In this document: piece after piece, positions 48,552-60,689 of the stretch
How positions within the stretch are numbered: position 1 is the first letter of the stretch
How the letters are laid out: every line of letters starts with the position of its first letter
DNA from: Pycnopodia helianthoides
Taxonomy: Eukaryota; Echinodermata; Asteroidea; Forcipulatida; Asteriidae
NCBI GenBank assembly: GCA_032158295.1
Contig: CM063259.1
Coordinates: forward strand, 15,646,064-15,710,063
Length of the DNA stretch: 64,000 nt
Direction of reading: 5' to 3'
Made by a program: the position numbers and the translations under genes
Notes under the pieces: model-generated
The model's input: only the letters and a program-made list of their open reading frames with translations
What the model was told of the DNA's origin: nothing
Database searches by the model: none

Positions 48552-48866
48552 AGAAACATTACAGAATTGGTTTTTGCTAACAAAACAGTTGCTGGCAGTG
48601 TAAACACTTTATTTAATCCACCATATACATAAACTGACAAACCTGTAGAAGTTTGAGATCGATCAGCCGTCTGGGTCACGAGAAAATAGTGAAAAAAACG
48701 ATTACACATTTGCATGAAATCATATAGATTCAACAAATGAACAAAACGCTCACTGAGCGATAAACTCCAATCGGAAAATTAGTTTATTCATTTCTCATCA
48801 AATATGGCATGTCAGACAAAAAGTATATTTTATAAGTTTTTTTCTTACCAATTCTGTAATGTTCCT
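48552..48866. mobile_element. TTAA-flanked MITE (family 1), insertion private to Z'
   Basis: Flanked by TTAA (48548-48551 and 48867-48870), with 19-bp ends differing by one base. At 315 bp it is shorter than the Y copy because of an internal deletion. The sister spacer Z is empty here, reading TTTTGTTAAGAGTCTGGG near 31936. It lies in the intron of TRIM-NHL 8. Confidence 0.85.
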
Positions 48867-49815
48867 TTAAAAGTCTGGGTTGGGTCAGTAGGATCTGTTT
48901 TCGAGTCAACATCAAAGAATAATTCAAACCAACTCGCAGATACAGATTTCTGGTCCGTTTGACCTGGAGTCACCTGTCCCAGAAATGAGTGTGGCCAACA
49001 CACATCCCTTCCCGGTGTGAGTATGGATGTTAAATAAAGTGATTACCCAATGCTATTTCTTTGTTATGTTATAATTATAATCAACAATACATTTGAACAA
49101 TTGAAGACAATAATGTATTTCTAACTTTGCTGTTCATAAACGTTGCGTACAAATGACTCTGTAATACCGGTGTGATAGGGGATTTCGTCCCCAGTGTGTG
49201 TGTCCCCCAACGGTAATTAACGTGGGCTGAAAAGAAAGAAGTTGATTCAAAAGAGGGCGCTATCAGACGAAATTCCTGCATACTTCACAGTACATGGGGA
49301 CAAAATCTCAGGAGGAATGAATCTCCTCCCACACCGGGTATAATATTATTGTCAAAATACCCAGTGTTAGCAAACAGTGAGTCAGACTTAACACAAGCTT
49401 GTAGAATTGATCATGATTGACCTTTATGAGAAGACACGCAATATTCACGAACAATACAAACAGACAAATTTTGGCTTTGTCTTATCTATTTCTGTATGGC
49501 ACTAATCATCATAAAATAATAATAACACAAACAAATAAATAAGTAAGTACATAAATGAAGAGAAAGAAAGAAATAACAACATTAAATAGATAAATACAAT
49601 CACATCAAGAATAAATAAATGAACGATTATAACTGCCAAAAATTATAAAATCCCGGGCATGCGCACTTTTTCTAGTGCAAACTTTTTACGCTGTAAATGT
49701 GCTACCACCTAGCGTCTAAAAGTCTCAATCCATTGTTGCACTCCCTGATTTGTATGAACTAACGAGCATGATATTTGTTTTACTTCAGGTAAAAGGACAA
49801 CCTATTCTCATCAAG

Positions 49816-51744
49816 ATGGCCGAAGCTGCACTACCCACTGAGACCACTTGCAAGATTAGCCATGTACACATCGAATGCCCAATCTGCCTGACTCGCTTTA
49901 TCGATCCGAAAATCCTGGACTGTCTTCATTGCTTCTGCTTAAAGTGTCTTCAAGAACTTGTAGACAAACAGGATCCGAAGACGGATATTATTATTTGCCC
50001 AGTGTGTAGAGAGAAAACATCAATCCCAGACAAAGGATTGTCGGCTCTTCTGAGCTGTTTTTTCCTGAGCTCGCTCATTGAAGACGTCATCAATCTGGAA
50101 GGTCCGGAGGAGGACATCAACCCTCCTGTCTCGACTTGCGAAGGATGCGACGAAGGTCTTGAAGCCGTTTCACGGTGTGTTGAATGTGAGGTGAACTTTT
50201 GCACGACATGTCTGGAAATCCACGCAAAATTAAAAAGTTTAAGGCGTCATCAAATCGTTAATGCTGTCAGCTCGTCAAATCAGCGACCCAAAGACAAGGA
50301 CAAAACTGAATCTCCAAAGTGCCGGAAACACACTGACCAGGAACTGTGTTTTTATTGCGACACGTGTGATTTACTAGTCTGTCCTAAATGTGCGGTGCTC
50401 GATCACCGAGCGTCAAACCACAATCTCGCTGAAATCAATGATTCCATCACGTCTCACCGGCAAGCTGTTGATGAAGCCTTGCAGAAGTTTGATGAGTGTC
50501 GCGAGCAATTCCAAAAAGTGGATGACTCTATCAACCACTCACAGCATAGATTACAGCTCATGGTCGACCGGGCTCTTCGAGATATTGTGGCTAAGGAGGA
50601 AGAGGAAATCTCTAAAATAAAAAAAACATCACGCCTCCTTCAAGAAAGAGTCAATCAAATCAGTCAAGAAAGAGGTGAGGCATTTGATAGCACACAGAGC
50701 AGCAATCGCGATAAGATGAGCCGTGCAGAGCAGATCGTAGCTTCAGTTAATGACTTGATACAACATGCTGATGACTTTGAGCTACTGGACCTCAAACCAA
50801 AGGTTATGCACAACTTAGAATTCCACAAAGAGCTACAGTTTCAAACAGTGCAGCATAGCAAGTCATTCATCGGGTTCGAAGGTCATGATACCGTCACTGA
50901 TGCAGATCTCGGTCAAATACTAGAGGAAGAGAAGTGGAAGGTGAAGACCGAGTTTGGTGAAGAAGGGAAAGGTGGGGGGGAGTTCTTAAGGAACGCCGCT
51001 TGCTTTACCAATGGTGACATTGTCGTTACTGATACAGGAAGGTGCCTATTATCCACATACACATCAAAGGGTAGTTACAAATCAACAGGTGTTCAAAGTG
51101 AAACAGAGGATGGCAAAATAAAAAAACCTTATGATGTTGCCGTGACATCCGATGACCTGCTTCTGGTTACTGACTTACAGGATGTAAAGGTTTATGATAG
51201 AGAACTGCGATATATTCGTCAGTTCAGACCCTCACAGATTGAAGTCGAGGGGCATTCAGAGAGTGATCTCAGTGGAATCGCTGTGGACAAGAAAGATCGT
51301 ATTGCTGTGGCTGACTGTAAGAGAAAGGTAATATCTCTCCATAATATGGATGGATCCACCTTTTCCACAACATATCACGGCGATATTACTAAACCATGCT
51401 ATCTATCTGTAAGCAGCAAGGAGCGTCTGATCTTCACAAACTACGACAGTATGAAACTAGTTTGTCTGGATTTTATGGGAAACGAGGTGTTCAATATCAG
51501 CACCTCTATTGACGGCAAACCTGTAAACCCTGCTGGTGTGTGTTGCGACGATGCTGGAGACATCTATGTGTCTAATCCTTACGGTGACTTGGGAACCTGT
51601 GAGATACATCATTACGATGCATCAGGTGAGCACATCGGGTGTGTAGCTCGTGGCTTGTACAATCCTGTAGGCATGACGTTTACTCCTACCGGTGACCTCA
51701 TCGTGGCTAATAGGCACTCCGTCAATGTCTTGCATCGCGTGTAA
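49816..51744 (+). CDS. TRIM-NHL 8: RING/B-box/coiled-coil/NHL E3 ubiquitin ligase
   Basis: 642 residues from the conserved MAEAALPTETTCKISH start; all RING and B-box ligands present. The frame is open further upstream. The TAA found before the other eight starts is lost (GTAAAAGGACAACC replaces GTAACAGCAGCC), and an ATG at 49768 is in frame, but it lies before the predicted acceptor. I keep 49816 because of family conservation and the strong AAGATGG context. The coiled coil matches gene 5 (SKIKKTSRLLQERV). NHL blade 1 is shortened and diverged (GEEGKGGGEFLRNAACFTNG). Blade 4 has YHGDITKPCYLSVSS and blade 5 SNPYGDLGTCEIHHYDASGE. The tail matches gene 6. No basic patch. Confidence 0.92.
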   Translation: MAEAALPTETTCKISHVHIECPICLTRFIDPKILDCLHCFCLKCLQELVDKQDPKTDIIICPVCREKTSIPDKGLSALLSCFFLSSLIEDVINLEGPEEDINPPVSTCEGCDEGLEAVSRCVECEVNFCTTCLEIHAKLKSLRRHQIVNAVSSSNQRPKDKDKTESPKCRKHTDQELCFYCDTCDLLVCPKCAVLDHRASNHNLAEINDSITSHRQAVDEALQKFDECREQFQKVDDSINHSQHRLQLMVDRALRDIVAKEEEEISKIKKTSRLLQERVNQISQERGEAFDSTQSSNRDKMSRAEQIVASVNDLIQHADDFELLDLKPKVMHNLEFHKELQFQTVQHSKSFIGFEGHDTVTDADLGQILEEEKWKVKTEFGEEGKGGGEFLRNAACFTNGDIVVTDTGRCLLSTYTSKGSYKSTGVQSETEDGKIKKPYDVAVTSDDLLLVTDLQDVKVYDRELRYIRQFRPSQIEVEGHSESDLSGIAVDKKDRIAVADCKRKVISLHNMDGSTFSTTYHGDITKPCYLSVSSKERLIFTNYDSMKLVCLDFMGNEVFNISTSIDGKPVNPAGVCCDDAGDIYVSNPYGDLGTCEIHHYDASGEHIGCVARGLYNPVGMTFTPTGDLIVANRHSVNVLHRV

Positions 51745-53950
51745 GTGTCGATGACGTCATGCTCAAAAACGATACATTTTCACGGCAATTAAACGAGATA
51801 CTCTAGCCCAGTGATACTCAAGACTGTGAACCATCTTTCATTTGGAAAATCCACGGTACCAATAACTTCACAAAATCCTGATGAATGTTCGACTTACCAT
51901 TGCACAGAGTCACTTAAAAATTACTTCCCCGCTGGGCCGGCTGAGTAAACGGAGTTTTTTTTATTTTCTCAATTCGAGTCAACTCACAAGTCATTTCTAA
52001 CATATGGTTTACCAAACATAAGGGGTGGGGGATGTGACGTCATGACAGTATTGAGGTACATCTAAGGTACAACCAGAGACAGCTTAGAGGAAATTCCAGT
52101 CTGCGGTACTTAGTTTGTAGGAACATTTGGTTGTGAGACTACAGATTCTTATATTTTATAAGCAGCCACTAAGATTGCAACAAGATACTAATAGCACCAC
52201 TGTAGGGATCTCAGAACCTAAATGTGTTCGACGGTATAATTTCTCAAGAGTGACTGCAATTAGAAGAGAAATATTATCAGACTGATCTTATGGTTGCTAG
52301 CTGGTAAGCTATCTCACAGCTTTAAAATCTGAGTATAGTGTCTATCGATTGCTGTTATGGTTTAACATGACGGATGGCCCTTTTTGACTTTATTGTAATT
52401 ATTCCACGTTTTAATGACAAGAAAAATCGTCACGTGATAGTTGAAGTAACTACTGATATCTCTCCAAAACATGTATAATCTTGTACAAAGTACACGTTTA
52501 CTTCAGAAATGCCACGGGAAACAGGGATGCTAGGGCGCCACCTACAGACATGTGTAAACAATGTTTAGTACATAACATAATGCTACATAATTATCAGATT
52601 ATAATTTGTAATAGACGGAAAAACTTCTGGACTATTGTAAACTCAGTTAACTCTATTCTAATTTCAAGAGCTTGTAAAATGCATTTTCTTTGCTGTGCTG
52701 TTATGGACTTAGTCTTTAAATAAATTTCTCAATCAATAACCAAAGTAATTTTTATTCTGGACTGGTTTGACGAACAAAATATAATAATAACTGCATATTA
52801 GACAGTATTTGGTAGTTGGTAGATTTTGGTAATTTCCCTATTATTCTACAGTTAAATCACGAAGCATAATGTAGTTTTTGTAAATGTCATAAATATGTAA
52901 GATTCAACGGCATGCATTGATTCCATAACGCTGTGCTCACACTGGACTGATTTGTTTTAAGAATAAACCTTTAGTTAAATAAAATTGAATTAAAATTATA
53001 AACTCTAACCAGAGCTTAAAATTTGGCGCTGTTTAAGCAGAAAATACTCCTTACAAATGTTCTGCTAAGCAGAAATGAGAAGGAAATCAGTCTCAGATTG
53101 AACATGTTACTAGGTATTTTGGCTGGTCACCATCTATTCTTGCAATCACACTTTCGGTGTGCTAAGCTACTTTTTAAACATAAGCATCTCTATGAAGTTG
53201 GGCCAAGATCTACGGAGGGCGCTCGCTCGTAAAGTGACTGGGTTAGAGTTCGTAATTCCATATGCAGAGCCACATGCCTGCTATGATCATGATGACAGTC
53301 TCCCTTTAAGTTTCCTGTTCCATACCGTGAACAGTATAATTTTTTTATAACGTCGATTGCCTACAAAGTGACAGGATATTAAGGGTTATTTCGAGGCAAT
53401 CGAAATAAGCACTGAGATGGTTGTCTTCAAAAAGTGTAATCCTTAAGTTAGGCAGTATTTCAGGGAGATTCTCTGGATAATTTTTCAACATTCTGCTAAC
53501 TTGGTATTACATTCATCAGTACATGTTTTATTGTTATCACAAATCTAAAACCTGAAATTAGTCCTGACATTGCTGTATAAGCCTTTTTCATGGAGCGGCC
53601 ATCTTGTTTTGTTTATGAAATCAATTTAAGACGAGTCTGAATCAAGCGGCTTCGGCTACGGCTATGGCTGTTGGCTGTAGCGGCAATGTTGAGGAATAGG
53701 CCTTTTCATCAATCCGGCTGTGGCCACTACCTTTAAGCCGTAAATTCGAACACGGCCAAGCCGAGACAGGGAGACAAATAGTCTGGTACCTTTCGGCTAA
53801 TGCACACAGGGCACACGACAGCAGATGACCTTATATTATTTTAAACAAATGTAGCAGAAAAAAACGTTCGTTATACTTTTAAAATAGGTTGGCATTTATA
53901 TTTTTAATTCGTTTACTGCTTGTAGCTAACATTTTCATAGATAATATATA
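51745..53950. repeat. Spacer A'' (downstream of TRIM-NHL 8)
   Basis: Third, more diverged copy of the first half of spacer A. It lacks the 9-bp-duplication transposon (empty site 52908-52916) and the family 1 MITE. The hairpin region near 53385 has a single, shortened arm. No gene is supported; the open frames near 52481 and 53023 are not shared by A and A'. Confidence 0.8.
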
Positions 53951-55469
53951 GCCATGAAATACTAAAGACTAATTAAACTTATAAAATTTTAAACCCATTT
54001 ACTTGTCAATAAGTAAGGCAATTTATTACTTAATTCCCACTTAAAGACAATGTAGGTGACAACTGTCAGAAAAGAAACTGAGAAGTTTTCATTTGAAAGC
54101 TCAACGATTATAAAGTCCACTGATGTATCAACAATCCCAGTGAAACTTCAACCTTTGAAAATACCGAAAAGAGGTCGATCGAACATCATGTTCAGGTTTA
54201 ATCGACATGTTCGATTCCCGATAATAGGTTTAATCGACGTAGGATTTAATCATTAGCTTAATGTAGGTCGATTCAATGTTTACTAGTCAGTTTATAACCC
54301 CACATTTAAAAAACAGTTTATTGGTCCTTCTTTGAAGGAACAGCAAAACGGATTCTCTGTTTTCATAGATTTGGCAATCAGCAGTTGTCATGTAGCTTGT
54401 CAATAAGGAATTATTAACCAAGGCTCATAACGAAAAACAAATCCCAATAGCAGGGAGGACTTGACGCCGTTTTTTGAGTGGGTTACAACATACACAAACT
54501 TGTACCGTAAAAAGCAAACACAACTGGATTGTGCTTGTATTATCATCAGTGAAGTGCTGGTTCACATTGTTGGCTTTATTTGCATAACAGCAATGTTGAT
54601 TTGTTGGCTTTATTTGCATAACAGCAATGTTGATACCATAAACATGTCCATATTAGGGAAGAAAAAGCATACAGTTCATGACGTTGTAATACGGAGACTA
54701 TAGTCGTAATGTACGGTGTTCCACATCTACCACGTACATTATATAGATTTCAATTTGCATCACTTTCCATGAGCTCTTTGGTTTTTCGTTCATATATTTA
54801 TGATTAGTTATTCAAAGTCACTGTGGAAGTCTCGTGTTATTTTTAAATACTTTTCTTTCATGATCCGTTTTATGCTACCCTAAAATAATTTTCATTTAAT
54901 TTTTGTTTTCTTGTTTATTTGAATAAACAATATGTTAAAAAGACGAAGTTGTTAATAAAAATACCAATGACCATTATTATAATGACTGACTTAATGAATT
55001 TGCCTTGTATAGTAATCTTGCATTGATTAAGACCTTAAGACCAGTTCACGGCACTTTACATTTGAACTGCGATCGGGTCCAAGTAAGGTTGGCGGGAATA
55101 AACAGCATAACTAAACTGATATCAAACAAAGTATTACAGGACAATGAGGGATAGTTTTATCTACGTCTAGCCCGTATAAGAAAAAAGGGTAGGGGGAGAT
55201 TAAGTGTTTGCTTTTATGAACATTGCACGATGGAGAAGTTGTTCACTGAGTCCATACCGAGTCAACAGCGTCCAAATTAATCAAAAGCTTTTAAAAAACA
55301 TATTTATTTGTTCTCCTGTGTTGAATATTTGGAGGGAGGGGGGTAAAGAAAACAAAACCAGAAAGGTTCTGCGCAACCGTCAACGTTTGTTATTCAAATA
55401 CTTTTTTTTAAAATCAGAGTTAGATTTGGTTCAATTCAGTAATCATGTTTGTACACAAATAAAAATACA
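53951..55469. other. Partly unique spacer upstream of TRIM-NHL 9
   Basis: 53951-54646 has no counterpart elsewhere in the window. It includes short repeats of TTTAATCGAC near 54200 and a perfect 34-bp tandem duplication at 54567-54634. 54647-54880 resembles 7828-8090 at the left edge of the array. 54881-55469 has no clear coding content; the open frame at 55204-55482 has no recognisable domain. Confidence 0.6.
54567..54634. repeat. 34-bp perfect tandem duplication
   Basis: Two identical units, 54567-54600 and 54601-54634, beginning TTGTTGGCTTTATTTGCATA. The period is not a multiple of three, so the open frame across it is accidental. Confidence 0.85.
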
Positions 55470-57589
55470 AATAGCTGAATGATCAGGCGAGTATCGGTTT
55501 GAAATGTTTTGATATAGGTAAGTCTCATGAACGTCATGTGACCCTTTTTACAATTTGTATTTTACTATTACTATTTTAAGTAATGTCCAAGATAACCACA
55601 AACAAATAACATTTTTAATTTGATAAACATTTCTTAACATCCTCAAGCTTGTCTGTTTCTTGGGATTTGTTTATATTAATTGTTTCCACACTAATGGTTT
55701 GGGAAAAAAATAGTCCTCCACCGAGTTTTTAACAAAACGATGGTATTGTACAGGAAAAATTATTCCACTAGTCAACAATATTCCAGAATATACAAAAGTT
55801 GAAAGCTAATTGGTGCCATCATAAGTTCGGAGTTTCCGGTAACTGTATTTTAACCTCACAACCAGCGTTATGTCCATTTCTTCAAAAGTTGGGCTTAATT
55901 ATTTAAAGAAAGATTGACCAATTAAGTTTTACAAACGCATGTGCGAAATATCAGTGAACAAAAGGAACATACTGCACGCACAATCGCAATGGCTGCAACA
56001 GGCCACCATAGAATGCAGTCACGGGACCCTTTTCCTATTGAGTGATATTAATAGCATGAGGGTTTTTCCAGTTGTAATGAAAGTACCACTGCGCAAGCCT
56101 GTTTGGCCGTACTTCGTTCATTTTGTGTTTGTGTCTTGCACTGTACTTTCATATGCGAAAGTAGGTTGACGAAGACATGCACTGCTTTTGTTCATTTTTA
56201 ACGTTGTTTGTCGTTAAAACAATCCATTATTGTTGCCGGCCATCAGCCTGTTCCTAAAGTTCAGCAAAGAGGATCAACTGTACGCAGTGAGTAAAGTGAA
56301 GTTACATCTACAGCTTCAGGTAGGACTTTAACTTGCACAAAGATTCAATGCTGTGTTGACGCACATTACCACAGTGTAACGATAAACAGGTTGGACATGG
56401 TAAAAAAAACCAAAAAAAACAAACACATTATCAATAAATAAAAAAGATACAATCATGGTATCGGTTTTTACAAAATTAGTATTTTGTTTAGGGTCAGTAG
56501 ACGCTTTGGTATTTAAGCCCGATCTGACACAATGTACGAAAGCTTTTTGGTAAAAATAATTGTCCACTGATGTTCTGAAGATTTTATGTTTGTTTTGTTT
56601 TGTTTGAACGAACATAATTGTCCCTTTTGTAAAAAGTCTGGGTTGGGTCAGTAGGATCGGTTTTCGAGTCAACATCAAAGCTTGAGTCAAACAAACTCTC
56701 AGATACAGATTTCTGGTCCGTTTGACCCGGAGTCACCTGTCCCAGAAATGAGTGTGGCCCAAACACATCCCTTTCCGGGTGCGAGTATGGATGTTTAAAC
56801 TTCTTAGGATTTCTTTGTTATGCTCTAGTGAAGAAAATACATTTGAACAAGTGAAGAAAATTATATATTTCGTACCATGCAGTTCATAAACGTTGCGTAC
56901 CAATTACTCTGTACTACCGGTGTGATAAGGAGATTTCGTCCCCAGTGTGTGTGTCCCCAACGGTAATTTAACGTGGGCTGAAAAGAAAGAAGTTGATTCA
57001 AAAGAGGGCGCTATCAGACGAAATTTCTGCACAATTCACAGTACATGGGGACAAAATCTCCGGAGAAAAGATCCTCCTGCCACACCGGGTATAATATTAT
57101 TGTCAAAATCCCCAGTGTTAGCAAACAGTGAGTCAGACTTAACACAAGCTTGTAGAATTGATCACGATTGTCCTTTATGAGAAGACACGCAATATTCACG
57201 AAGAATACAAACAGTCAAATTTCGGCTTTGTATTATTTATTACTAGGTTTCTGTACGGTACTAATCATCATAACAAAATTATAATCGTAAATAAATAGAT
57301 ATGCAAAAATAAAAAAAATAAAATAACATCAATCAATAATATAATGACAAATAAATGAATGAGTAACTGAGAAAAAAATATAATGTGTCTTATTCCCATC
57401 CTGTGTTTATTCTGTGGTCTTTTATCAAAATTTGCCCCTTATTTACGAAATCCTGGGCATGCGCACTTTTTCTAGTGCAAACTATTTTACGCGGTTAATG
57501 TGCTGCCACCTAGAGTCTTAAAGTCTAAATCCATTGTTGCACTAAGCTGATTGTATGAACTAACGAGCATGGCATTCGTTTTACTTCAG
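55470..57589. repeat. Promoter side, leader and intron region of TRIM-NHL 9
   Basis: Related to the regions before genes 4, 5 and 8 (for example TAGCTGAATGATCAGG at 55472 and 30844). The NRF1-like site is degenerate (GCGCAAGCCT, 56091). A second TGCGCA motif (GGGCATGCGCACTTTTTCT) lies near 57457, about 155 nt before the ATG. No other gene. Confidence 0.7.
56221..56319 (+). other. Leader exon core of TRIM-NHL 9
   Basis: Ends CTACAGCTTCAG before GTAGGA (56320). The acceptor ends at 57589, giving an intron of about 1.27 kb. Confidence 0.6.
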
Positions 57590-57614
57590 GTAACAGCAGC
57601 CCATTCTCATCAAG

Positions 57615-59570
57615 ATGGCCGAAGCTGCACTACCCACTGAGACCACTTGTAAGATTAGCCATGTACACATCGAATGCCCAATCTGCCTTACTCGCTTTAT
57701 CGATCCGAAAATCCTGGACTGTCTGCACAGCGTCTGCTTAAAGTGTCTTCAAGAACTTGTAGACAAACAGGATCCGAAGACGGATATTATTAATTGCCCA
57801 GTGTGTAGAGAGAAAACATTAATCCCAGACAAAGGATTGTCGGCTTTTCTCAGCTGTTTTTTCTTGAGCACGCCAATTGATGACGTCATCAATCTGGAAG
57901 AGTTAAAGGAGGACATCAACCCTCTTGTCTCGACTTGCGAAGAATGCGACGAAGGTCTTGAAGCCGTTTCACGGTGTGTTGAATGTGAGGTGAATTTTTG
58001 CACGACATGTCTGGAAATCCACGCAAAATTTAAAAGTTTTAGGCGTCATCAAATCGTTAATGCTGTCGGCTCGTCAAATGAGCGACCCAAAGACAAGGAC
58101 AAAACTGAATCTCCAAAGTGCCGGAAACACACTGACGAGGAACTGTGTTTTTATTGTAACACTTGTGATTTACTTGTGTGTCTGAAATGTGTGGCATTTG
58201 ATCACCGAGCACAAAACCATATTCTCTCTGAAATAAATGATTCAATTCAATCTCATCGTCAAGCTGTAGAAGTGGCATTGATGAAGTTTGATAAGTGTCG
58301 CAAAAAATTTCAAGAAGTGGATAACTCTATCAATCACTCACATCATAGATTACAGCTCATGGTCGACCGGGCTCTTCGAGATATTGTGGCTAAGGAAGAA
58401 GAGGAAATCGCTAAAATAAGAAATGCATCTCGCCTCCTTCAAGAAAAAGTCACTAAAATCAGTCAAACAAGAAGTGAGGAATTTGTTAGCACACAGAGCG
58501 GCAATCGCGATAAGATGAGCCGTGCAGAGCAGATCGTAGCTTCAGTCAATGACTTGATGCAACATGCTGATGACTTTGAGCTACTGGACCTCAAACCAAA
58601 GATTATGCACAACTTAGAATTCCACAAGGAGCTCCAGTTTCAAACGGTGCAGCATAGCGAGTCATTCATCGGGTTCAAAGGTCATGATATCGTCACTGAT
58701 GCAGATCTCGGTGAAATACTAGAGGAAGAGAAGTGGGAGGTGAAGACCGAGTTTGGTAAAGAAGGGCAAGGTGAAGGGGAGTTCAAGCTTGCAGCAAACG
58801 TTGCTTGTTTTAGCAATGGTGACATTGTCGTTACTGATACAGAAAGGTGGCTATTATCCACATACACATCAAAGGGTAGTTACAAATCAACAGGTGTTCA
58901 AAGTGAAAAAAAGGATGGCAAACTAAAAAAACCTTATGGTGTTGCCGTGACCTCCGATGACCTGCTTCTGGTTACTGACAAACAGGATGTAAAGGTTTAT
59001 GACAGAGAACTGCGATATCTTCGTCAGTTCAGACCCTCACAAATGGGAGTCGAGGGACAGTCAGAGAGTGTACTCAGTGGAATCGCTGTGGACAAGAAAG
59101 ATCGGATTGCAGTGGCTGACTGGAAGAGAAAGGTAATAACTCTCCATGATAAGGATGGATCTATCATTTCTACATTACATCATGACGGTATCAGTTCTTC
59201 AAGCTGTCTATCTGTAAGCAGCAAGGAGCGTCTGATCTTCACAAACTATGACAATAGGAAACTAGTTTGTCTGGATTTCATGGGAAACGAGGTGTCTAAT
59301 AGAAGCACTTCTATTGGCTCTGATTCTGTAAAACCTACTGGTGTGTGCTGCGACGATACTGGAGACATATATGTGTCTTTTCCTTGTGCTGCAATTGGAT
59401 TTAATGGGATGCATCATTACGATGCATCATGTGAGCTCATCGGGTGTGTAGCTCTTGATTTGTTCAATCCTCTAGGCATGACGTTTACTCCTACAGGTGA
59501 CCTCGTCGTGGCTGATAAGCACTCCGTCAAGGTCTTGACTATCAGTATAAAAGTGGATCAAATGCAGTAA
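57615..59570 (+). CDS. TRIM-NHL 9: RING/B-box/coiled-coil/NHL E3 ubiquitin ligase
   Basis: 651 residues, single exon; sister of TRIM-NHL 3 over nearly the whole length, including the C-terminus KVLTISIKVDQMQ and the blade 5 sequence YVSFPCAAIGFNGMHHYDAS. All RING and B-box ligands are intact. It differs from gene 3 in keeping the common N-terminus (AALPTETTCKISH), in the blade 1 linker GKEGQGEGEFKLAANVA, and in VTDKQDVK for VTDGQDVK. No basic patch. The downstream region (Y') is also the copy of that after gene 3, while the upstream region is not, so the duplication joint lies at or just before the coding exon. An in-frame TAA precedes the ATG. Confidence 0.93.
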   Translation: MAEAALPTETTCKISHVHIECPICLTRFIDPKILDCLHSVCLKCLQELVDKQDPKTDIINCPVCREKTLIPDKGLSAFLSCFFLSTPIDDVINLEELKEDINPLVSTCEECDEGLEAVSRCVECEVNFCTTCLEIHAKFKSFRRHQIVNAVGSSNERPKDKDKTESPKCRKHTDEELCFYCNTCDLLVCLKCVAFDHRAQNHILSEINDSIQSHRQAVEVALMKFDKCRKKFQEVDNSINHSHHRLQLMVDRALRDIVAKEEEEIAKIRNASRLLQEKVTKISQTRSEEFVSTQSGNRDKMSRAEQIVASVNDLMQHADDFELLDLKPKIMHNLEFHKELQFQTVQHSESFIGFKGHDIVTDADLGEILEEEKWEVKTEFGKEGQGEGEFKLAANVACFSNGDIVVTDTERWLLSTYTSKGSYKSTGVQSEKKDGKLKKPYGVAVTSDDLLLVTDKQDVKVYDRELRYLRQFRPSQMGVEGQSESVLSGIAVDKKDRIAVADWKRKVITLHDKDGSIISTLHHDGISSSSCLSVSSKERLIFTNYDNRKLVCLDFMGNEVSNRSTSIGSDSVKPTGVCCDDTGDIYVSFPCAAIGFNGMHHYDASCELIGCVALDLFNPLGMTFTPTGDLVVADKHSVKVLTISIKVDQMQ

Positions 59571-60689
59571 TATGAGAAGACAACGGCTCTCGTAAGAACC
59601 GTAACCAATAAGTCTGATCAATAACTTTTAGATTGTTGACAGCAAACTGAAGCATTGACACTAGACACTTATAAGGCTGTAGGGATCCCTGATCCGAAAA
59701 ATGGCCGATGGTGTCAGGTTGGCATCAAAATTCCCAAGGGTTTACTACGAGTGAAGAGAAATATTGTCAAAAATGATCTTCACATGCAAACCATTAACTT
59801 GCTTTTGAATCATTTATTTAAAACCCACATTCGTTTACTTTTATGGCTTAACATGACGGATGTCCTCTTTTTGTTTTTAGTATAATCATGCCACGTTTTA
59901 ATTAAAAGAAAAATCGTCACGTGATAAGTGAGTATCTAAATAATGAAGTAACAGCTGATATTATTGTTCAATAGATTGATATAATTTTGTATAATGTACA
60001 GTTTTACTTCAGACATGCCAATGGAAACAGGAGAAAGACATGGAAGTAAATAATGTTAAGTAGGTAACATAATGTTTCCTATTATCAGATATAATTTGCA
60101 ATAAACGGAAGACTTGTAGGCTATTGTAAACTCTTGTTTATAGCTATTCTAATACTAAGAGCTTGTAAAATGCAATTTCTTCGATGTACTGTGATGGAAT
60201 TATTATCAAAACTCAACCATTCAATCGATGACCAAATTAAAGTAATTTTAATTCTTTGGTTTGACTTAAAAAAACAATAATAACTGCATATTCTGTATGA
60301 GGTAGTTGGTGGATTATGGTAGATTAAGTATGAATTTTAGTTCAAGTAAATGGAAGAAAATTGTAAGTTTCAACGAAAACTGCCTTGTTTCCCTAAAGCT
60401 GGGTTCACACAGGACTCTTTTTTTATGAACATACAATTAATTACATTAAATAACAAATTATCAATTAACCAGGGCACAATTGCATGGAACTCCTTAAGCA
60501 TAAATTGTTGCTTTAAAAAGTTCTGCTAAAAAGCAAACATCGGCAGAGGATATAATATGCCAGTCACAGATTGTACATTTGACTTGGTATTTTGGCTGGT
60601 CACCATTCTGGCAATTAGAATTTTGTTATCCTTAGCTGCTTTTTCAACATAAGATCCTCTACGAGTTTTTTCTTGCATATAAAACTTAA

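Larger units (their letters stand above)
45544..49788. repeat. Spacer Z' (between TRIM-NHL 7 and 8)
   Basis: Second copy of spacer Z. It includes the family 2 MITE, the tRNA-like fragment (47212-47285) and a longer TA repeat near 47378-47405. It lacks the hAT-type element of Z, but has its own family 1 MITE at 48552. It ends with the leader and intron of TRIM-NHL 8. No gene. Confidence 0.85.

Noticed and set aside
49750..49815. TRIM-NHL 8 start 22 codons further upstream
   Set aside because: That start would need a TTG codon and lies before the predicted splice acceptor; the family start at 49816 is better supported.
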